Shown here: positions 47,179 through 58,620 of the stretch, in pieces
Position numbering within the stretch: the stretch's first letter is position 1
Layout: the number at the start of each line of letters is the position of its first letter
Source: Antitrichia curtipendula
Lineage: Eukaryota > Streptophyta > Bryopsida > Hypnales > Leucodontaceae
DNA length: 64,000 nucleotides
Assembly: GCA_951230915.1 (NCBI GenBank)
Contig: OX579641.1
Coordinates: 3,038,001-3,102,000 of the forward strand
Direction: 5' to 3'
Position numbers and translations under genes: made by a program
The notes under the pieces: generated by a model
Database searches by the model: none
The model's input: the letters and a program-made list of their open reading frames with translations, nothing else
What the model was told of the DNA's origin: nothing

Positions 47179-47696
47179 TTAGTAGAAAAGGTCACGAGAA
47201 GCACCTTTCGGGACACCCAAATGAGAACCCTTCTCCACCTCCACCACACTAGTCTCCTTCTCCACCTCCAGCACACTAGCCTCCTTCTCCACCTCCACCA
47301 CACTAGTCTTCTTCTCCACCTCCAACACACTAGTCTCCTTCTCCACCTCCAGCACACTAGCCTCCTTCTCCACCTCCACCACACTAGTCTCCTTCTCCAC
47401 CTCCAGCATACTAGCCTCCTTCTCCACCTCCAACACACTAGTCTCCTTCTCCACCTTCAGCACACTAGCCTCCTTCTCCACCTCCACCATGCCTACTCCA
47501 CCAGCCTCGTCTTTCCTAGGATTACTTTCCACCATCACATCATCCCTTTTCTCCTCTAACTCGTCACCCAGAATTCCCTCCTCTACCTCAACGCCAGTCA
47601 CCTTGTCACCTCTAGCCTTCTGTTTGATGATCACGTCGGGGGTCACAACTTTCAACACTCCTACGAAAGAATCATGTACCACAGCAATGGGAACAT
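47179..47696 (-). pseudogene. Exon with 9-residue charged repeats
   Basis: Opens after ttccaag (acceptor) with DVPIAVVHDSFVGVLKVVTP, then an acidic stretch, then about ten 9-residue units of the type VEKEASVLE / VEKETSVVE, alternating A and T at the fifth position, to VEKGSHLGVPKG. Heptad-like Val/Leu spacing and the high Glu/Lys content suggest an extended helix or coil. The repeats lie in an open frame, so their number changes protein length by multiples of nine residues. Confidence 0.6.
47233..47494. repeat. 27-bp minisatellite inside coding sequence
   Basis: Plus-strand unit 'ctccttctccacctccaccacactagt' type (written here as ctccttctccacctcc + accacactagt) repeats about ten times. It has two alternating variants: one with 'caccacactagtct' or 'caacacactagtct', one with 'cagcacactagcct'. 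All units are multiples of 27 bp, so the minus-strand frame stays open. Confidence 0.85.
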
Positions 47697-47838
47697 CTTG
47701 GAAGACAAGGAAGAACACACAAACATGCATTCCTAAGTAAAATGAAACAAAATGGAAGTTATTAATCACTTGATATTATAAATGTAGCCAAAGTTGTCCA
47801 ATTTATTCATACAATAAAAATGATACAAAGTTGTAATG

Positions 47839-48768
47839 CTAGCCCCTAGACCTAACCTTCTCTGCGGCATTTGCATCGTTATGACGGCCCAAATTAGGAC
47901 TCAATGGGCTCAAGTCTCCTAGAGTGTCATTCCGAATAGGGCCAGACATCTCCGGAGCACCAATTTCAGTTGGGTTCATTTGGAGTGTTCTAGATGAGCT
48001 AGACCCAACTCCATCCTTCCTTGCTTCATCAGCATGGCCTTCCAGTCCTTTAGATTCAGCAACAGTAGAACCCAAAGTATGAGCACCCTGACTAGTACTT
48101 GGGAAAGACAATAATGCGGATGCAACATCCCTTTCTCGTTGAATCACCTCAGCTGCAGCATCCACCGTATCACAAATAATCGGATTCCCTGAGGCCGCAT
48201 TACTCCCCTTTGCTCGTTTTTCCAACTCCATAAACCTTCCATTCAGGTTTTGCTTTGGTTGACCCGCCTTCTTACAATTTAAAATTGGTAGGATATCTTC
48301 TACCAACTCCAAAAATTTCCTCTTCTTCTGCTTGCTTGTTCCCTCTGTCATGACTGCGGAAATTGGATTTTCGGCAGTTTTCTTAGAGGTTGGGTCCTTC
48401 AACTTCTTAGGCGGCAATGATGGTGGAGGAGAGGGCACTTGCAGTAACAATGTCTTGAATGTGAGACTAGGTCCATAAACATTCTCTAAATGAACAACTG
48501 GAGCAATCCAGATGCATGAAGGTCATGCAACACTCACCTCAGGTGACTTGTGCTTTTGAGGCTCATCATCGCTCTTTTTAGAGTACAGTTCCCCGGTATT
48601 CTCTGGAGTATCCGAGTCACTATCTGAGAAATCCTCAATATCGGGCGGTTGTACTTGTCGGACGTTGACTGCATATTGCTCTTGGATCTATCTGGCAATA
48701 ATTATCCCAGCTTTTTCCGCCTCCGCAGAATTAAATACTTCCAACACCTTCCTTATTGAGTTCTCCAT
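47839..48768 (-). pseudogene. Low-complexity linker exons of the ParB/FCP1-like gene
   Basis: Two blocks. 48768-48538 codes MENSIRKVLEVFNSAEAEKA, an in-frame TAG near 48690, then an acidic DIEDFSDSDSDTPEN patch. About 48492-47839 codes LPPKKLKDPTSKKTAENP, a Lys-rich KQKKRKFLELVEDILP, and a Ser/Gly-rich tail ending LGRHNDANAAEKVRSRG. The composition suggests a disordered nuclear-type linker. The implied intron between the blocks is only about 40 bp, so the exact splice sites are unsure. Confidence 0.5.
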
Positions 48769-48862
48769 TGGTACAGTACAGCGATCGCCAATTAATTGAC
48801 AAGATAACTAAGAATACAACATGAAACAACAATAACAACCATTTTCCATCGTTTGGTCTTAC

Positions 48863-50203
48863 CATTCCCAGGTGAGTGATCTCAGGTCCCCCGTTCACGA
48901 TAACAAGCACCATGTCATCTTGTATTAATCCTTCGAATAATATAAGTGCGGAGTTTGCACTCAGATAGGGCCTACTACGACGCCTCCATGAACTGTTTAC
49001 GTCAGCCAGGATTGCCTCAAAATTGTATATAGAACTGTATACTTGATGAAAGGGGAAGTAGTAGTTAAAGCGGCTCTGCGTGCTTTTCGATTCATTGTAT
49101 TCAAAGTAGAAAATCACAAACATCACAAATTCGCTTCCAGTGGCAGTTTCTGGAAAGCCGTGATTGCATCCAGCAATGTAGTGAATCACGTGCCAGTTCC
49201 AAATTTTGTGCGCGATCTCCAACTTCCGTTTGTACAAGTGAGCCACTATTTCATGGAATCCTTGAGCATCAGTCATGAGAATCGCTGGAGACCGAACAGA
49301 AGTGCCCTTCTTCTCTATGCTTTCGAGAGCATAAAAAACTCGTCGCAGATTCCGGTCCTCCAAAATCTTTGCCCGCGGTCCCGTAGCCGTGGCTTCAAAC
49401 AAATACCATATGTATAAGTGTCTCATCCCTTTGCCACGCCATGCTACAATGTCCTGTTGCATTAGAATGCCCCTGATGTTCCACATATTCTTGTCCATGA
49501 TTTTTGATAGGTACTTCTTTGCAAATCCTTTCTCCATTGCCTCTGCCACCACGACTTGGGCTTTCGCTGTGATGAATGCATCCCACATGTCATGCACAAA
49601 TTTTGGATAGTCTGCGGGGTCGGATGTCTTGTTTAAGCCCTTTGCCCGACCTTCAAGCCAAATCTTCCCTGCTTCCATTGGAATAGCTCTGTCCATCCAA
49701 AGCTGTAATTTGGGACGTCCAAACTTCATCTCAGTAGTAAATTCTTCAAACTCAGAATCGGGATATGGAACGTATTCCGACTTCTTGCTGGGAAGATGGA
49801 ATTGCCGGTAATGAAGCATCATCTCATTTTTCATGGCTCAGATGTATTGTTCTCTAGTGCCATCTTCCGATAGGGTCTCTAGTGTCGGGCCACTGCCTTT
49901 CGCTTGGCCTTCGAGCTTTTCATGGTTATCTCCTTATTCTGCACCCAATCCGCTAGGAAGTTGATACCCTCCACCCGCAACCCGTATAGAGTCTTAAAAT
50001 CAAATAGTACTAGGCGCTTCCGCAATCCCTTTGCTGAATCGGGTAATTTGTCCCGGAAGAATGTATTGCACATACTCCCTTTCAATCCTTACCCACTTCT
50101 CTATGTCAGCGTCATCCTCCAGAAACAACAACAAGATTTTCATATCACTTGTGTCGGTCCCTTTGATGGAGGTGAAAATAGTTGAGATCAATGTAACGAA
50201 CTC
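48863..50203 (-). pseudogene. Central conserved-looking exon of the ParB/FCP1-like gene, frameshifted
   Basis: Acceptor cattcag at 50204-50210 opens EFVTLISTIFTSIKGTDTSD...FLEDDADIEKWVRIE. The frame then moves, near 50055, to RDKLPDSAKGLRKRLVLFDF...LADWVQNKE. From about 49880 another frame (ETLSEDGTREQYI, stop, AMKNEMMLHYRQFHLPSKK) runs open for 330 codons to a donor after ITHLGM at 48863. Trp/Tyr/His-rich segments (HKIWNWHVIHYIAGCNHGF, SRPYLSANSALILFEGL) look like a folded domain. No known family is recognised. Confidence 0.6.
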
Positions 50204-50515
50204 CTGAATGCATAATGATACAGAATTAGTTTTACATTTATGTTATTGGTCGACATTAGAGAAAATCAAAACAAGCAGCTGGAGTGAACCAGGTGACCTG
50301 TTTGAGTACTATAATACCGAAGGCTATAATGCCATGAGCAAAAGCAATGGAGACCATCTGGATCACTCCAGTTGAAAGCAACGATGGATTGACATTTGAA
50401 ATCATCACGGGCTCATAGACTCGACCATTAGGAGTGATCCAGATGGTTATAACGTGATATCCATTTCTAACAATATTTTCTGAAAGAAAAAAAATATAAA
50501 AAAGAAAGAATGTAC

Positions 50516-51379
50516 ATTATATGCAGGAGTGTGTGGTCGACCGCTATACGCTGGTTGTGGACTTCCCATCTCCCTCCATTTGATTCTGGCGGTAAGTAGT
50601 TGCGTGAGAAATGATTGCTCCTTCTATTCACCAGCGACGTTCTGGTTTAGAGCTCAGGAGAGGTGCATCACGTCCGAGAATTTGCTTTGCGGCGCAAAAA
50701 TTGGAATGATTTTAAAGCAAGAAGCTTCATAAACATCCGATTCGGGAAGTTCTCCGTTTTCGACAAGTTTCTTGTAGGCTTCCACTGTGTGTTGGTCCCC
50801 AATAATATAATAGTGGTTTTGGCTTGTGATGGATTCCAGCTTTGGACAGGTATCAAAGTACGTTGCCCTCCCATCTGCGCCATATGACCCGATTTTTATA
50901 GGAAGCATTGTAATGACTCTCCAGTTAGCGTTAAAGTCAGTGTCCAAGCATGCCCTGTTCATCATACCAGGTAATTGAGTATCTTCAATTCCTCTGTACA
51001 CTAGCTTTCCTTTAGAGGCCCTATGAAGATAGTTGAAGTGCACTCGCAGGACATCACCAACGGCGTTGACAAACGGTGTTTTCTTCCATTTGTACATGCA
51101 GTCGAAGTGAGCTTTGTACAATGCCTTCATCACTTTCAACTGCTTGGAGTCGAGCTTCTTTATCTCAGCCTCCTTCATTGCAACGCAAACGGAAATGGTC
51201 AGCTTATTGGCAGCATCTTCTGTAGCCGTCTTATCTCCTGGTGCTCCAATCAAGGACCTCCGTCTCTTTCCCTTTTTCTTTGGCAACGGTATTGCAGCTA
51301 CGACTGGTACTATTGCTTGGGATGCCTTACTTTGGTTGCTATCTTGGCGAGCCTCCTCAATTAGACTCCCAAAATACAT
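50516..51379 (-). pseudogene. ParB-like N-terminal exon with two nonsense codons
   Basis: The start ATG at 51379 gives MYFGSLIEEARQDSNQ; a longer frame to 51448 without a better start is possible. Then a basic PKKKGKRRRS patch, a long alpha-rich stretch (MKEAEIKKLDSKQLKVMKAL), and near residue 205 NHYYIIGDQHTVEAYKKLVE, followed by CFKIIPIFA. Past the TGA and TAG the same frame continues LNQNVAGE and SFLTQLLTARIKWREMG. The GDQHTVEAYK stretch followed by a strand of 'K.I.IFA' type resembles ParB/sulfiredoxin-like domains ('G.HR..A...L'). That assignment is inferred from pattern only. Confidence 0.55.
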
Positions 51380-51559
51380 GCATACACAAGTTGAGAGAGT
51401 TTTTAGAGAGAGAGAACTTGGAACCCTAATTTTGCCTATATCCAACATCCTAACAACTAATTTCCCTAATCACATTCATCCCACACTAGTTTACTGTTAA
51501 AGTTGTTAATTTACTGTAAAATGCATTAAATTAGTGAAAACTGCACTACTTTGGTGTAG

Positions 51560-53610
51560 ACTGCGTGTGAGCTCCCAATTTGTCACTTGGGACTCGTAGA
51601 ATTATTTTTTTGGAAATTTGCAATTTAAAGTTAAGAAAAATATACAAAAAACCATAAAAAGAGTGTAGAACCAAAATAGGGTTGTGACATACCCATTATA
51701 GTATTTGGTCTAGATTTGTGTTTAGACTTAGAATCCCACCAAATTTGACCTAAAAATAGATCAAAAGATACGAACCGGTTAGATTTGGAGGATTTGAGTC
51801 ACATGGCCCCAACAGGGCTAAATCCTACCATGAGTGTGGCAATTCATGGCTAAGTTGGTCTGAAAGATCCACAACGAGGCCACTAGGTTGGGTCCTAGAG
51901 TTAGGTTTTAAAATTCCCCAAAACCTCGATTGTTAGCATGTAGGAGCCACTGACGCAAGACCGGGCTCGTAGAGGAATCTACAGCCTGAGGATGGTGTCC
52001 TAGGATAAATCCCATGCCAGGAGTCCAACGACAAAATCAATTTGCCAAGATTCCTCTATCTGCAAAAGATTCTCGCACCGTCGCTAATTCAAGGAGATGG
52101 CCGGTTTCATCTCCACTAACCAATCGTGCCAGGTACGGAAATGCACCTATACGTCTTTCACGTGACTCCCTGAGAGTTCACGTGAAAAATCCCGTCATCT
52201 TCCGACTTGCAGAAGAACCTTTTGCGGGTGGTCAACCTTGGTAACTTCCAACGGGAATTTCATGGAAATTAACCAGGTTACAAGAAAATCTCAATAAAAA
52301 TTAGACTAGCTTGTTTTATGTTAATAATGCGCTCCATGAAGTTTCACAACATTCCGATAGCGGCAAGTACCCAAACCGGCGAGATTCCTCGAGAATTAAT
52401 CACATGGCGGGGTCCCCGCCACGTTGACCGGCATCCCGAGACCATACGATGGCGAAACGAAGTCAACCAAGAGTCCTTCCCGACTCTCTCACACCTACCG
52501 GAGACCCTAGGCTATTCACATTTCTCAAAATAGGAGACCTCCAAGATCTAGGATTTTACCACGATTTGGTTTTTAAACTAAATTAGCCTATGATGGGTTT
52601 TTGGCCTTGGTATGGGGGTAAGGGGATCTTCGACTAAACACGTCGATCTGGAGTGCAATCCGTTTGACGATTGGAGTTAATCTCCAAAAGTTAGGAGGTT
52701 GGTCCAACGTAGATAAGTAAAAGTAGTTTTTTAGGATTAGGATGAAAATCTTTGAAGATGAGGATGAAAATCCAAGTTGATAAGGTTACCTTAGAACTCT
52801 TGAGGGAGGGGTGGGGCCTTGGAAACCTATTTAAGGTCCCCATTTTACTCTCTAGAACACCCCCAATTCTTGTTTTGGGTCCGTGGGTCCAACTTATGTT
52901 GGAAGATTTTGGCGTTTTAGCCAAGAAACCTCTACGGTGTTTTTTGAGCTCTTTTTGGGCTTCATTGTTGTTCAATCTTTGAAGCCTTTGTGGAGTCCTT
53001 CTACCTTATTGCTTGTGTTATTTGGCTCTTTTTCTTCTTGTGCGTTTGGACTAACGGGTTCATTTTGTCAAGTAGTCTTGGTTTGATTGTATTAATCCTA
53101 AAGGTATCCCCTACCGTACCTTGGCGATGTCGCTTTGGGGGGCCTTTAGTGTGGATCTTTGAGTGCTTAAACTAACCGTTATCGTACTAACCCATGCATG
53201 CTGAGTGGCACTAATCTGTGGAAGCATTCTTGTGTTACCATGACCCCATTTGGGAACTAACCTTTGTTGAAAGTCGTGTTCACTGTGTGTGGGACCCCTA
53301 TAGACGGCGAAGCTTTGAACCCGTGACAAAGTTAGAATCTTAAAGTTTGTGTTAAAAGTTTAGGCGGCGGAGCTTTGAACCCCGGGGTACCATCAAGTCC
53401 TAAAGTTGGTGTGAAACCCAACCTAGTGGCAAAGCTTTGGCCCTCCCTGGTAATTTGTTCCAAAGTCTAATTTCCAAGACCTTTGTGGAAACCTCCAGAG
53501 TTTAGCTTCCAAGATATGTAGGACGTTAAGGGACTCCATTTGTCAAAGTCATAGCCGTAGCCTTGTTCCATAGCTTAGAAGCCGGTTCCCTTTAGTTTTA
53601 GCGCCCAGTT
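51560..53610. other. GC-richer region resembling retrotransposon LTR/leader, unproven
   Basis: At 52830-52870 'cctatttaaggtccccattttactctctagaac' has the look of an LTR core promoter with a TATTTAAG box and transcription start. Between 53290 and 53450 'gcgg.g.agctttgaacccg' and related strings are repeated two or three times. I find no matching second LTR, primer-binding site or pol domain, so the retroelement idea rests on composition only. Confidence 0.3.
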
Positions 53611-53611
53611 T

Positions 53612-53860
53612 TTGCACGGTCTAGCAACCCCTAGTTCCCCAAGACCAATTCCAAGTTCAATTCAACCCCAAGGTCCGATTAGTCCCCAAAGTTTAAACCA
53701 AACACCGGGCCAACCAGCCAACGGCAGCCAGCCATCGGAGCAGCCGGCCATCGGGCCAACCAGCCATCAAGGCCAACAGCCATCGGGCCAACAACCATTG
53801 GAGCCTCCAGCCACAGCAGGGTCCAGGCAGGTCGGGGTTAAGGCAGTTGGGGATGCTTAG
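53612..53860 (+). other. Pro/Gln/Ser-rich open frame, 82 codons
   Basis: Opens with MHGLATPSSPRPIPSSIQPQ and is dominated by Pro, Gln, Ser and 'QPA.GP' type repeats (QPANGSQPSEQPAIGPTSHQ) before a stop at 53858-53860. It could be a gag-like or disordered segment of an old retroelement, or chance in a repetitive GC-rich stretch. Confidence 0.25.
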
Positions 53861-54256
53861 TTCATTTTTATCCTAAAAAGGGGGGGATAGGACTCTAAAA
53901 ATTAGGGGATTAGGGTGGAAAAGTAGGAGTAGAGTCTAAAAACACAAAAGGGAAGGAGAGAGAAGAGATTGGAACACTGCCATACCTACATACAAAGGAC
54001 ATCTCACCTTCACAAACGAAACAACCCACTCTATACAATGGAGGAAGATTAGAGGAGAATAGGGTCAAATAGGAGAAAGAGTGAGAGAGATGATCAATAG
54101 TACCCTAGGTTAGGCTAAATAGACTTGAGAAAGAAGATCTTGGGAATTCCTAGTGGCCATTAGAATGTGGATTATGATGACACAAGGATAAATGGCGTAA
54201 GAGGGTAGGAGAGACATTAAACCTCCTCGTAGTTAGAGTCTATAGTTGTAAGACGT

Positions 54257-54266
54257 CTATAAAAGT
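54257..54266 (+). promoter_or_regulatory. TATA box (tctataaaag)
   Basis: A clean TATAAAA-type box on the plus strand lies about 150 bp upstream of the ATG at 54413. It is followed by a purine-rich leader (gagggagaaagaaaagaaagg). The spacing suits a core promoter with a leader of about 120 nt. Confidence 0.5.
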
Positions 54267-54412
54267 TGGGTGGAATAGTATTAGAGTAGAAGACAAGAGG
54301 GAGAAAGAAAAGAAAGGAGGGAAGGAAAGAAAGAGTTTAGATCATACGGGTGCACAAACTTCCAAAAATAAGCGGTGAGCTTGAAGAAATTCAACCGAAA
54401 TCAAGGACCACC

Positions 54413-54475
54413 ATGGAGTACGAGAATGTGCATATGGACATGGACGAACTTCTCTCCGATATCGACAGTGAATGG
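54413..54475 (+). CDS. Short first coding exon of an unidentified gene
   Basis: The ATG sits in a strong context (accaccATGG). It opens 21 codons, MEYENVHMDMDELLSDIDSE plus W, very acidic, ending exactly at AATGG|GTGAGT, a consensus plant splice donor. A TATA box lies about 150 bp upstream. The first intron would contain the minisatellite at 54588-55050. I could not identify the next exon: candidate acceptors at about 55224-55245 and 56126-56131 lead to no recognisable protein. It could be the start of a functional gene, a retroelement gag-like leader, or a relic. Confidence 0.4.
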
Positions 54476-54587
54476 GTGAGTTTTTGAATTAATCTTTGGT
54501 GTGTTGTTCCCAATTAGCTTTTGATTTCTTTCTTTAAAATTAGCCCTTTTCACATGAATAGTAAACCATGATAAATAAGGTAAAAAT

Positions 54588-55050
54588 TAGAATCAAAAGC
54601 TAAAATTGTAGAGTTAACTTTAGGAGTAAAGATTTAGAGTTAAGTTTTAGGAATAAAAATCTAGAGTTAAAATTAGGAGTAAAGATTTAGAGTTAGTTTT
54701 AGGAATAAAAATCTAGAGTTAAATTTAGGAGTAAAAGATTTAGAATTAGTTTTAGGAATAAAAATCTAGAGTTAAATTTAGGAGTAAAGAATTAGAGTTA
54801 AATTAGGAGTAAAAATCTAGAATTAATTTAGGAGTCAACCCCGAGGATAAAAGTCAAAACATAGAGTCAAAATTGGAGTTAAAAATTAGAGTTAGCGCTT
54901 GAGAGTAAAAATCTAGAATTAATTTAGGAGACAACTCTGAGGGTAAAAGTCAAAACATAGAGTCAAAATTGGAGTTAAAAATTAGAGGTAGCGCTCGAGA
55001 GTAAAAATCCAGAGTTACATTTAGAGGTTAAAAATTAGAGTAAAAGCTAA
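54588..55050. repeat. Minisatellite with higher-order structure
   Basis: Units of about 32-36 bp built on 'tctagagttaaatttaggagtaaa' alternate with 'gatttagagttagttttaggaataaa'. From about 54815 a longer unit of about 119 bp ('tctagaattaatttaggag...aactc/ccgag...aaaacatagagtcaaaattggagttaaaa') occurs twice. It lies within the putative first intron of the 54413 exon. Confidence 0.85.
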
Positions 55051-57550
55051 TCTTAGGATTAGCTTGTAGAATTGGAACTTCTGAGAGAAGTAGTCTTAGA
55101 GGTTCGTAGAAGGAACGTGAGGGTTCCCCTTTCACGTAGTTAGGGACGTTAGAAATGACACCAACTACCCAGCCAACCCTAGACATAGGATAGATAGTTA
55201 GAGAGTTAGGATTTACTATCACCCCTGGTCATTGCAGCTAGCATGTTAGTTACCTATGCATTTCTAGTAGTTTTGCTGCCATCCACGACACTTAGGAGAC
55301 GTTAGCAAAAAAGATCCATTGCTTGGAAGGCACAGTGGACCGCGCTCACAACACCCCCATATATTAAAAAGGTGGATTTAAAGGCATAGAACTTGGTCGG
55401 TGTTCGCCTGATTATCAAGGATGGGTAATCTTGCACCCACACTGCGCCAATTTAGTGCAATCCCCCCTAAATTACTGTATTTTTTCCAATTTTACTGTTT
55501 TAATCCAATTTTAGTGTTTCTAACATTATTCTAGCATTCTAGTAGTAGTTTTAAGTTCACTAACTTATTTTGTGTCTTTTCATATTTATTATATTTTGTG
55601 GTTTTCATTTTACTTTTAGCTTCATTTCCTACTTGTAGTATTTTGGTTTTCATTTTCATTTTATACTTCTGTACTTTCTATTTTTTATTTTTTTTATATT
55701 TTTTATCCTTGATAATTTTTTTTGTTTTTTCTAATATCATTTTCCATTTGTAAGATTTTGTTTTCATTTTCTAAACATTTTTCCCATTTGCCTAATTTGG
55801 TTACTTTATCAAGTCTTGCTTAAAGTCTTTTTAGTTTTAAGTTCTTATTTTTTTCCTTAGATTTTTCCCATTACTTTCTCTTAATTGCATTTCTAGATTT
55901 TCACCCTAAATTCCTAAAGTTCCTATTCCTATCTCACGGAAAACTCCCTAAATTGTGATTATGGCTTAATCCGGAGTACTAACACTTCCGGACTTGGAAT
56001 TTAATACATAACGTTTATATTTTCTACAATCTAAAAAGCGAACCAATATAGTGGTTCACACTTTACTTAACCTATAAACGCCGCGGAGGACGTTTTTTGG
56101 TTGATGAATGACAATTAATCTCTCTATGCAGGACAAAAGTGCAACTATTCATCTTCCAAGTTTTGTATGAAAAGGGAAGGTCTTCTATAGTAGCTTGACT
56201 TCCAGTGAACGCTTTTGCAGGTTTTTAAGCTAACAATTCACACAGTACCAAAATAGATGATTTCTACGATGACTGGCCTATTGTTTAAGGGTTAATTTTG
56301 CCCTTGGTATACCAATATTGGGTAGATTTGGTTGACAAGGGTGGCATGTAAACATTTTTAGTCCTGTTCCAAACCACCCGAGTGTAGTTTTATTTTTTTT
56401 CATTTTGGAGAAGGAGCCAACTGTTTCTTCAATATTCATGTAATACTTGGATGATACTTGGTGATATCTATATAAAAACTAGGTGATATCTAGGTAAAAT
56501 TTGGCTAATGGTCTTCAAATCTAGCATTGATCTTGCAATCTAGACTCCCAAAATTGAAAATTTTATTAAAAGAAAAAGCCAATATCTTTGGGCCATAGCC
56601 AAGTGGCAAAAAGTTGTGCATAAAAAACACACTATCCATGTGTGTGTGTGTGTGTGTGTGTTTGTGTAACAAGACCATTTATATTGGATTCTTTGAAGTA
56701 GAAAATGCGTTAACTATCTACTAAAGAGATGCCTCTAGCCTTATCTTGCCCTCCTTGACCCTAGAAAATGAGAGTTGTTAGATCAACGTTGATCTAGGCC
56801 ATCAATCTGGGATACACATACGAGTACATATATAGAAGATGGATATGGCAATATCCCATATATAATCTGAAATTACAAACATGGGATGTGTATATTTAGG
56901 GTTTGGTTTTGGGTTGGAAGGCTTGGTTGGGAGGTTGGTTGGGGAGCTAGTTTGAGGGATGAGATTGGGATTGGGAATTTATAAAAAATAATAATTGGAT
57001 TTAATTGGGTTAAAATCACCTAGGACCTCTACCTCACTGTGCATTCTAAAGATAGGTCCACTATGTCCACAGGCCTCACTACGTACAAGGAATTTGCATT
57101 CTATTATAGCAAGAAGATCAACAAATTGGATCTTTTTGGCTATGATTCTTTCATCTTCACACCCATGACTGTGTAAGAGTAACAATTAATTGGTAGAGGA
57201 GATATGTCTAATATATGTCATAAAAAATTTAGAATTGTTGATGAAAATTTCAAATTTCCATTAATTTCTGAAGAAAAAATTATCATCAAATTATCCTCAA
57301 TAAATATGAAATTTTCAAAATGAAAGTACAATACAGTGCAGAACATTGTAATGCACTAGAAGATTTCCGTATCCCTCCATATTTAAATTAGTGTTAATAG
57401 ATCTTCAACTTAAAACTTCTATGAAATACTTATTTTAAGGATTTTTTCAAAAAATATGAGTGATGTGGAAATTGCACTTTACTTTACAAGGTTCAGTTAG
57501 TTAATTTTGATCAAAAGAAAAAGAAATCATTTTGAATGTCAAAATCAAGT
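55051..57550. other. Intergenic sequence, no gene recognised
   Basis: 55440-55930 is T-rich low complexity. 56095-56300 is the second copy of the dispersed repeat at 12745. A (TG)11 microsatellite lies at 56639-56660. 'ggt tgggaggttggttggggag' type G-rich tandem sequence lies near 56915-56950. No protein-coding exon is supported. Confidence 0.45.
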
Positions 57551-57563
57551 TTTAACCGTTTAA

Positions 57564-58285
57564 GTCTAAAGACCTTTCTTTCATCCCAAAACACTCAAAA
57601 TTGCCACTTTCTATTGCAAAGAGTAAAAAAGTTTTTTTTTACATATTCCATATTTTATTGTACAATCTTGTTGCTATTACAAAAATGTGAAGAATTTCAA
57701 AAACTTTGACCACATAGATTGCAGGATATTTGCATTTAAAGTGAAGAAAACAAGTTCTTTTTGCACCTTGTTTGACTAGTTTTTTTGGCTTTGAATCTTT
57801 TAAATTTAACTTTTTTTGCACTACTAATTTTGAATTTCTGATTTTTTGTGTTGAAGAACTAAGTTGAGAATTGAGGCCAAAAAGTTCAAAAAATCACACA
57901 CCTACTTTTCATTCTTAAAAAAATGTTAAGTAGAAATACATATGAAATTGAATGAAAAACTAAATTGTTAATAGCTCTAAGATGAAACTGAAACACAATA
58001 ATATCAACATTGAGATTGTTCTAGCAAACAAACTTAATCCAAAAAACAATTTATTTTGAGAAATTGTGAAAATTGCATTAAAAAATAAACTCTATAAGTT
58101 ATTTCTTCAAAAAGATGCTTAGATTCCTTAAAAAACAAGATTGTCTGTAACTTTTCCATCACTAGTTCAAATAGAATGAATCAAAGCTTAACATGTAGAT
58201 AAATATATAATCTTTGAGGGTTTTTTTATTTAACATATTTTGAGGGTTTTTTTTGTGTTGCCCACCAAATTGCTTTTTGGACTTA
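57564..58285. mobile_element. TTAA-family element, right end missing
   Basis: Collinear with the family members at 32852 and 59385: 'ccaaaacactcaaaattgcca', 'ttctattgcaaagagtaaa', 'agattgcaggatatttgcatttaaagtg', 'gttaagtagaaata' and 'tgcccaccaaattgctttttggact'. It breaks off at about 58285, where a Stowaway-like sequence begins. The left terminus is mutated (GTCTAAAGACC after TTAA 57560-57563). Confidence 0.65.
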
Positions 58286-58286
58286 A

Positions 58287-58380
58287 GTACTCCCTCTGTC
58301 CCAAAATGATCTTCCGGTTGACCTTCTTTTCTTGTCCCACAATGATTTTCCTAATGTGACTAGGAGAAAAAAACTGGGAA
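58287..58380 (+). mobile_element. Fragment resembling a Stowaway-type MITE end
   Basis: Begins TACTCCCTCTGTCCCAAAAT after a TA, then 'tgatcttc...tgtcccacaatgattttcctaatg'. Known: Stowaway MITEs (Tc1/mariner superfamily) of plants start TA + CTCCCTCYGTCCCA. No inverted right end (GGGAGTA) is found nearby, so only one end remains. It interrupts the TTAA-family copy to its left. Confidence 0.5.
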
Positions 58381-58620
58381 ATGAATTCCTCCTTGTAATA
58401 CACAATGGATGGCCATTGCCTGTGAGTGTGGCCATCATCACAAGGGCCCATATAATGAACTAATAATTTAATAAGGAGAAGGTCCACAGCAACTTCACTA
58501 TGACCCAAAAGTTGTGGGTATCAATTCTGGAAGTTATTTTCAGAAATTAGACGTACCTACATGGTGGTTTCCGTTCCATTGTCATCATGTTGTTTGTTTT
58601 GCTTGCCCTTGTGGCTACAC

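Larger units (their letters stand above)
46777..51379 (-). pseudogene. Decayed multi-exon gene: ParB-like N-terminus, FCP1/NIF phosphatase-like C-terminus
   Basis: Seen on the minus strand: ordered coding blocks with plausible splice sites at about 51379-50516, 50479-50298, 50203-48863, 48768-48538, about 48492-47839, 47696-47179 and 47099-46777. The blocks join by consistent GT-AG borders, so I read them as one gene, although two of the implied introns (about 40 bp) are shorter than plant introns usually are. Damage: TGA 50654-50656 and TAG 50624-50626 nine codons apart in an otherwise open frame; a frameshift near 50055; TGA 49838-49840; a TAG near 48690. Known: FCP1/NIF domains are HAD-type phosphatases; ParB-like folds carry a GxH-type motif. 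Inference: a member of a multicopy, possibly mobile, gene family whose active copies lie elsewhere. I do not know the function of the whole protein. Confidence 0.7.

Noticed and set aside
47079..47559. Long open frames rich in Trp/Arg (minus) or Leu/His (plus) over the minisatellite
   Set aside because: They are other-frame readings of the 27-bp repeat. Only the Glu/Lys/Val frame connects to splice sites and flanking coding sequence.
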